A stretch of 10,658 bases of DNA, from contig DMQJ01000158.1 of NCBI GenBank assembly GCA_003455715.1, forward strand, positions 1-10,658. Direction: 5' to 3'. The position numbers and the translations under genes are program-made. Origin of the DNA: Acidimicrobiaceae bacterium. Lineage in GTDB: Bacteria; Actinomycetota; Acidimicrobiia; Acidimicrobiales; Ilumatobacteraceae. The notes beneath the pieces are model-generated. The model had not been told where the DNA came from. It did no database searches and saw only the letters and a list, made by a program, of their open reading frames with translations. This document shows positions 8,025 to 10,658 of this stretch, piece by piece (the stretch's first letter is position 1; each line of letters starts with the position of its first letter).

Positions 8025-8081
8025 CCCCGACAGCAACCAACTCCCCCGACAGCAACCAACTCCCCCGACAGCAACCAACTC
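8025..8081 (+). repeat. Three perfect 19-bp tandem repeats
   Basis: The unit CCCCGACAGCAACCAACTC occurs three times without mismatch (8025-8043, 8044-8062, 8063-8081). The array fills most of the 85-bp gap between the dioxygenase stop and the next ATG. The sequence right after it (ACCCGAAGG) resembles the start of a fourth unit and carries the purine-rich ribosome site GAAGGA of the following gene. The unit is not itself palindromic. Confidence 0.92.
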
Positions 8082-8098
8082 ACCCGAAGGACGATCCC

Positions 8099-8662
8099 AT
8101 GGCGCTCTTGCCGCTCTCCCCCGAACCGTTCGCACTGCCCACCGACCGCGACATGTTGCCGTCGGAGCGACGGCTGTTCGTCAACACGCACCGCACCTGC
8201 GTGCTCGGCTACGCACGACGCAACGACGGCCCTGCTCAGTCGGTGGTGTACTACATCCCCACCGACGACGGACAACTGCTCATCGCCACCATGGGCGCCC
8301 GGGCCAAGGCGAAGGCCGTCGAACGGCTCGGCAAGGTGAGCCTGCTGGTGCTCGACGAGCAATGGCCGGTCGGCTACCTCACCGTGTACTGCGATGCCGT
8401 GGTCGACCGCGACCCCGACCTGGTGGTCGACGTGATGATGGCCGTCGCCGGCCGCATGTCGGGCCAACCCCTCGGCGAGGAAGCGAGGCCATTCGTGGAC
8501 GCAATGGCGAAGGAAGAAGGACGCGTGGTGCTTCGTTGCACCCCGTACGCCACATTCGCCACCCCGCCTCGCCACCTGCACAAGAACGACCAGGACGAGC
8601 AGGTCACCCACTGGCTCTCCGGTTCCGTTGCCTGGAACGCAGACGATCCTGTGCTGGGCTGA
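8099..8662 (+). CDS. Pyridoxamine 5'-phosphate oxidase-like flavin (split-barrel) protein
   Basis: This 187-residue protein belongs to the FMN/F420-binding split beta-barrel group (PPOX class). After an N-terminal helix (LPSERRLFVNTHRTCVLGYARR, 20-41) come strand SVVYYIPTDDGQLLIATMGARAKAKAVERLGKVSLLVLDE (48-87), which is the typical 'strand, phosphate-contacting R/K, K-x-x-x-L, V-x-L' signature, then GYLTVYCDAVV and a C-terminal helix-strand. F420-dependent members share this fold and are frequent in actinobacteria; the cofactor cannot be decided here. The start ATG 8099 is preceded by GAAGGA 8 nt upstream; a longer in-frame start at 7913 would run through the dioxygenase gene and the repeats. 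Position suggests membership in the tetR operon. Confidence 0.88.
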   Translation: MALLPLSPEPFALPTDRDMLPSERRLFVNTHRTCVLGYARRNDGPAQSVVYYIPTDDGQLLIATMGARAKAKAVERLGKVSLLVLDEQWPVGYLTVYCDAVVDRDPDLVVDVMMAVAGRMSGQPLGEEARPFVDAMAKEEGRVVLRCTPYATFATPPRHLHKNDQDEQVTHWLSGSVAWNADDPVLG

Positions 8663-8688
8663 CCATCGCCCGCATCGGGCCAGCGCAG

Positions 8689-8797
8689 ACCCGAGTGGGT
8701 ACTCGCGCCCCGGGAGGCGAGTGCACACTCGCTTGCGGGTTCTCACTCGGGTGGGTCGGTTCTCACTCGGGTGGGTCGGTTCTCACTCGGGTGGGGT
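8689..8797. terminator. Hairpin-rich convergent terminator region
   Basis: Between two convergent genes several stems can form. ACTCGC (8701-8706) pairs with GCGAGT (8717-8722). GCGAGTG (8717-8723) alternatively pairs with CACTCGC (8726-8732). ACCCGAGTG (8689-8697) is complementary to CACTCGGGT, found in each tandem repeat unit downstream. No U-tract is present on either strand. Location after both stops makes bidirectional termination the simplest role. Confidence 0.5.
8740..8795. repeat. 20-bp tandem repeat, about 2.8 copies
   Basis: TTCTCACTCGGGTGGGTCGG is repeated perfectly at 8740-8759 and 8760-8779, with a third copy identical for 16 bases (8780-8795) before diverging. It lies in the intergenic space between convergent genes, 16 bp from the SDR stop. 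Unit and sequence differ from the 19-bp array at 8025-8081. Confidence 0.9.
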
Positions 8798-8810
8798 TGA
8801 ACGCGTGCTC

Positions 8811-9659
8811 CTACGAATCAAAGCTGCGTTCGGGTGGGTTCTCGGCCGCAAGCACGGCGTTGAAGCGCGGTTCGAGCGCTTGCACCATCTGCATGTCGGT
8901 GAACACCCACAGGCGGTTGGCGAGGATGGCGTCGTGCACCAGGTCGGCCACCGCGGCAGGCTCCATCCCTGAGCGAATCTGGTCGCGCACGAACGCAGCC
9001 ATCATCTCCTCCATCGGCGTGGCCTCCACCCCGTGCGACGGGGCCGCCCACTCGGGCCGGTTGCGGTGAGAATCCATGATCGCGGTGTTCACCCAGCCGG
9101 GGCACAGGCACGACACACCCACACCCGCCGCCTTCAAGCGCGGGTCGTGGAACAGGCCCTCGGTGATGGCCACCACCGCCCACTTGCTGGCCGAGTAGGC
9201 GGAGTGACCCGGGAAGTGCCCTGCCATCGAGGCGGTGTTGACGATGTGCCCATCGCCGTGCTCCACGAGGTGCGGAAGGAACGCTCGGTGGCCGTGGATG
9301 ACACCCCACAGGTTCACCTCCAGCACCCAGCGCCACTCGGCCTCATTGACGAAGTTGCCACCCGACGGCCCGCTGCCTGCGACGCCGGCGTTGTTGCACA
9401 GCACGTGCACCCGCCCGAACGCGTCGATGGCTGCGTCGCGCAAGCGGTCGATCGCGGCGCCATCGGTGACATCGGTGACCACCCCGATGGCCTCTGCGCC
9501 GGTGGCCGTGACGGTGGCAACGGCTTCGTCGAGCTTCGGTGCTTCCACATCGGCCAGCACCACCTTCATTCCCGCGCGGGCGAATCGCTGGGCGAAGGCC
9601 AGCCCCATTCCCGACGCGGCACCAGTGACAACTGCGGTCTTCCCGCTCAGTGACTCCAT
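8811..9659 (-). CDS. SDR family NAD(P)-dependent oxidoreductase
   Basis: This is a classical short-chain dehydrogenase, 282 residues. Motifs are TGAASGMG (12-19), D37 after beta-2 (NAD-type), DVTD (63-66), NNAG (89-92), N116, catalytic S144, Y155 and K159 (YSASK), and PGWVNTAI (187-194). The C-terminal extension after about residue 195 (PEWAAP..GVEATPMEEMMAAFV..IRSGMEPAAVADLVHDAILANRLWVFTD) is the form common in actinobacterial SDRs of unknown substrate. It starts 47 bp after the stop of the CMD-like gene on the same strand, so the three minus-strand genes likely form one transcript. The upstream ribosome site is weak. The substrate is unknown. Confidence 0.92.
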   Translation of the reverse strand: MESLSGKTAVVTGAASGMGLAFAQRFARAGMKVVLADVEAPKLDEAVATVTATGAEAIGVVTDVTDGAAIDRLRDAAIDAFGRVHVLCNNAGVAGSGPSGGNFVNEAEWRWVLEVNLWGVIHGHRAFLPHLVEHGDGHIVNTASMAGHFPGHSAYSASKWAVVAITEGLFHDPRLKAAGVGVSCLCPGWVNTAIMDSHRNRPEWAAPSHGVEATPMEEMMAAFVRDQIRSGMEPAAVADLVHDAILANRLWVFTDMQMVQALEPRFNAVLAAENPPERSFDS

Positions 9660-9706
9660 CGCCGGAGCGTACCGAGCGGCCGCGGCCGGCCATCAAGCGA
9701 AGGGTG

Positions 9707-10219
9707 TCACCCACCTGGGGTGGGGATGACCGTGAGCGGCATGCCCTCGGGCTCGAGCCCGAGCACCATGATCTGCTTGCCGTACCCGATGAACGTGCCC
9801 ATCGCGTAGGTGAGTTCCACCAACTCCTCCTGGGTGAAGTGCTCGCGCATGCGGGCCTCCAGCGTCGAGTCGCTCGGGTGGCCGCCGGCCAACATCATGT
9901 CGGCCCATTCGAGCGCCACCTGCAGCCGTTCGGGCAGGCTGCCTCGATCGGGGCAGTCAAGGCGGGCGACGTGTTCTTCGGTGAGACCGGCCTCACGGGC
10001 CTGGTCGAATCGGACCTGCCGTCAAAGGCCGCACCCGCTGGCCCACGCGTTGCGCAACCGCATCGCTTCCTTCACGTCCATGCCCACCACGCCACCACCC
10101 AGGACGGTGGCGTACATCGCGTCGAAGGCGGCCATCACCTCACGGGCGTGCAACCGCACGGTGATGATGTTGGCGCCGTGGCCGTCGACGGCGGAGGGAA
10201 GGCGGGGCGTGGTGGCCAT
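9707..10219 (-). CDS. CMD/AhpD-like protein with in-frame TGA: candidate selenoprotein (CxxU)
   Basis: This frame of 171 codons has a single internal TGA at 10024-10022 (codon 66). Residues before it (MATTPRLPSAVDGHGANIIT...EAMRLRNAWASGCGL) and after it (RQVRFDQAREAGLTEEHVARL...) together form one carboxymuconolactone-decarboxylase-fold protein, with no other stop. The TGA takes the place of the second cysteine in the family's redox CxxC motif: C63-G64-L65-TGA66. The frame aligns with the neighbouring paralogue with no gap over 28 residues across the TGA (RLR to AGLTEE). Start ATG 10219 has AAGGA 7 nt upstream and lies 4 nt after the paralogue's stop. Selenocysteine at the resolving or attacking position would give a thiol/selenol peroxidase or disulfide-reductase-like activity; CMD/AhpD-like selenoproteins are known as a family. 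If selenocysteine is not inserted, the gene is a 65-residue truncation, i.e. a pseudogene. No sel genes are in the window. Confidence 0.72.
9985..10006 (-). promoter_or_regulatory. Candidate bacterial SECIS hairpin
   Basis: On the minus strand, starting 16 nt after the TGA, GACC (10006-10003) pairs with GGTC (9988-9985), a bulged A follows at 10002, and GGCC (10001-9998) pairs with GGCC (9992-9989). That is 8 pairs closed by the loop CGTGA (9997-9993). The loop carries G-U at its second and third positions, with the G 26 nt after the TGA. Bacterial SECIS elements sit within the coding region just downstream of the UGA with a G/GU in a small apical loop. Hairpins are frequent by chance in GC-rich DNA, so this is supportive only. 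Confidence 0.5.
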
Positions 10220-10223
10220 CAGG

Positions 10224-10658
10224 TCATCCTTCCGCGGCAGCGATGCGCAGCGCGTTGTCGAAGCGGTGTTGGTTCTCCCACGTGATGAGTGCCGTGGTGA
10301 ACGTGACCACGCCCTCGGGAGTGAGGAGTTCGGTGAGTTGGTGCACGTCGTCGGCCGAGATGTGGTCGTGGTCGAGCACGAACTGTTCGGCGAAGGCGAT
10401 GCAGGCACGTTCCTCGGCGGTGAACGACGGATCGGTGGCCCACAGCGACAGCCGCCCGATGCGCTCCTCGGTGAGCCCTGCAGCCAGCGCCGCCGGAGTG
10501 CGCTCCGTGAGCGCCACCTGGCTGCCGAGGAGCGTGGCCATGCGCAGGCGACACAGCTCAAGCGTCACCGGGCTTACCGAGCCAGCCCACAGCGTGTCCA
10601 TCAGCCGCTCGTGCGCGGCAGCCAACTCGGGCCGGGCGCCCAACACCTCGGCACGAGT
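10224..10658 (-). CDS. CMD-family protein lacking the redox cysteines, N-terminus outside window
   Basis: This is a carboxymuconolactone-decarboxylase-fold protein, open to the right edge; 144 residues are readable and the true start lies beyond. Visible stretches are EVLGARPELAAAHERLMDTLW, LELCRLRMATLLGSQVALTERTPAALAAGLTEERIGRL, and ERACIAFAEQFVLDHDHISADDVHQL with a C-terminal LITWENQHRFDNALRI. At the place of the family's CxxC motif it has S-Q-V-A, so it cannot use thiol chemistry there. A GTG at 10646 is unlikely to be the start because family-like sequence continues upstream of it (TRAE). It is 4 nt from the downstream TGA-containing paralogue, probably a heteromeric or duplicated partner; that is inference. 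Confidence 0.85.
   Translation of the reverse strand, partial: TRAEVLGARPELAAAHERLMDTLWAGSVSPVTLELCRLRMATLLGSQVALTERTPAALAAGLTEERIGRLSLWATDPSFTAEERACIAFAEQFVLDHDHISADDVHQLTELLTPEGVVTFTTALITWENQHRFDNALRIAAAEG

Noticed and set aside
8025..8081. CRISPR array
   Set aside because: The units abut directly with no spacers and are only 19 bp, so this is a simple tandem repeat; the same applies to 8740-8795.
7913..8098. Longer start for the flavin protein
   Set aside because: It would translate the end of the dioxygenase gene and the 19-bp repeats; ATG 8099 has its own ribosome site and the expected N-terminus.
9702..9712. GGGTGTCACCC palindrome at the end of the CMD gene as a terminator
   Set aside because: Only one base separates the arms, so no stable hairpin loop can form, and no U-tract follows.
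9707..9919. Separate 70-residue small protein starting at GTG 9919
   Set aside because: It is in the same frame as the TGA-containing CMD gene, begins in mid-domain, and lacks a ribosome site; it is the C-terminal part of that gene.
10022..10561. 179-codon frame ending at the TGA, read as one hypothetical protein
   Set aside because: Its first two thirds are an out-of-frame reading of the upstream CMD gene. Only the part from ATG 10219 is a real protein start, and it continues past the TGA.

Overview
The window is GC-rich, densely packed bacterial DNA. Codon use is heavily GC-ending, 4-bp ATGA gene overlaps are common, and one start looks leaderless. This fits an actinobacterium, and the gene mix (oxidative L-fucose breakdown, extradiol dioxygenase, FMN-type split-barrel protein, several SDRs) would suit an environmental Acidimicrobiia-type lineage; that placement is inference. 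Bases 1-14 are not genomic: they match the end of an Illumina adapter, so the left edge is a contig end made by read contamination. The right edge cuts through a gene.

Layout. (a) 15-934 (-): beta-lactamase-family serine hydrolase, 3' end cut off by the adapter. (b) 1027-2127 (-): CaCA-family Na+/Ca2+ exchanger. (c) 2179-2225: a strong 20-bp hairpin just beyond a sugar operon. (d) 2246-5238: a divergent oxidative L-fucose-type module, with an aldo/keto reductase (sugar dehydrogenase) and L-fuconate dehydratase on the minus strand, and an SDR (likely 2-keto-3-deoxy-L-fuconate dehydrogenase) followed by a solute-binding-protein-like gene on the plus strand. They share a 69-bp divergent promoter region that holds an inverted repeat. 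Lactonase, final hydrolase/aldolase and transporter membrane genes are not in the window. (e) 6386-8662 (+): a TetR regulator, a two-domain extradiol-dioxygenase-like VOC protein overlapping it by 4 bp, and an FMN split-barrel protein behind three 19-bp tandem repeats. A perfect 12+12 palindrome covers the tetR promoter. (f) 8663-8810: repeats and hairpins between convergent operons. (g) 8811-10658 (-): two tandem carboxymuconolactone-decarboxylase (CMD/AhpD-like) genes and an SDR.

The most interesting item is the second CMD gene (9707-10219, -). Its frame is open from a well-placed ATG to its stop except for a single in-frame TGA. That TGA falls exactly in the second position of the family's redox motif (C63-G-L-TGA66, i.e. 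CxxU). The frame continues with good CMD sequence on both sides, aligns without gaps to the neighbouring paralogue across the TGA, and is followed 15 nt later by a hairpin with G-U in its apical loop, where a bacterial SECIS element would lie. This is a candidate CMD-family selenoprotein. A nonsense mutation or sequencing error (TGC/TGT to TGA) is the main alternative, and no selenocysteine machinery is in the window.
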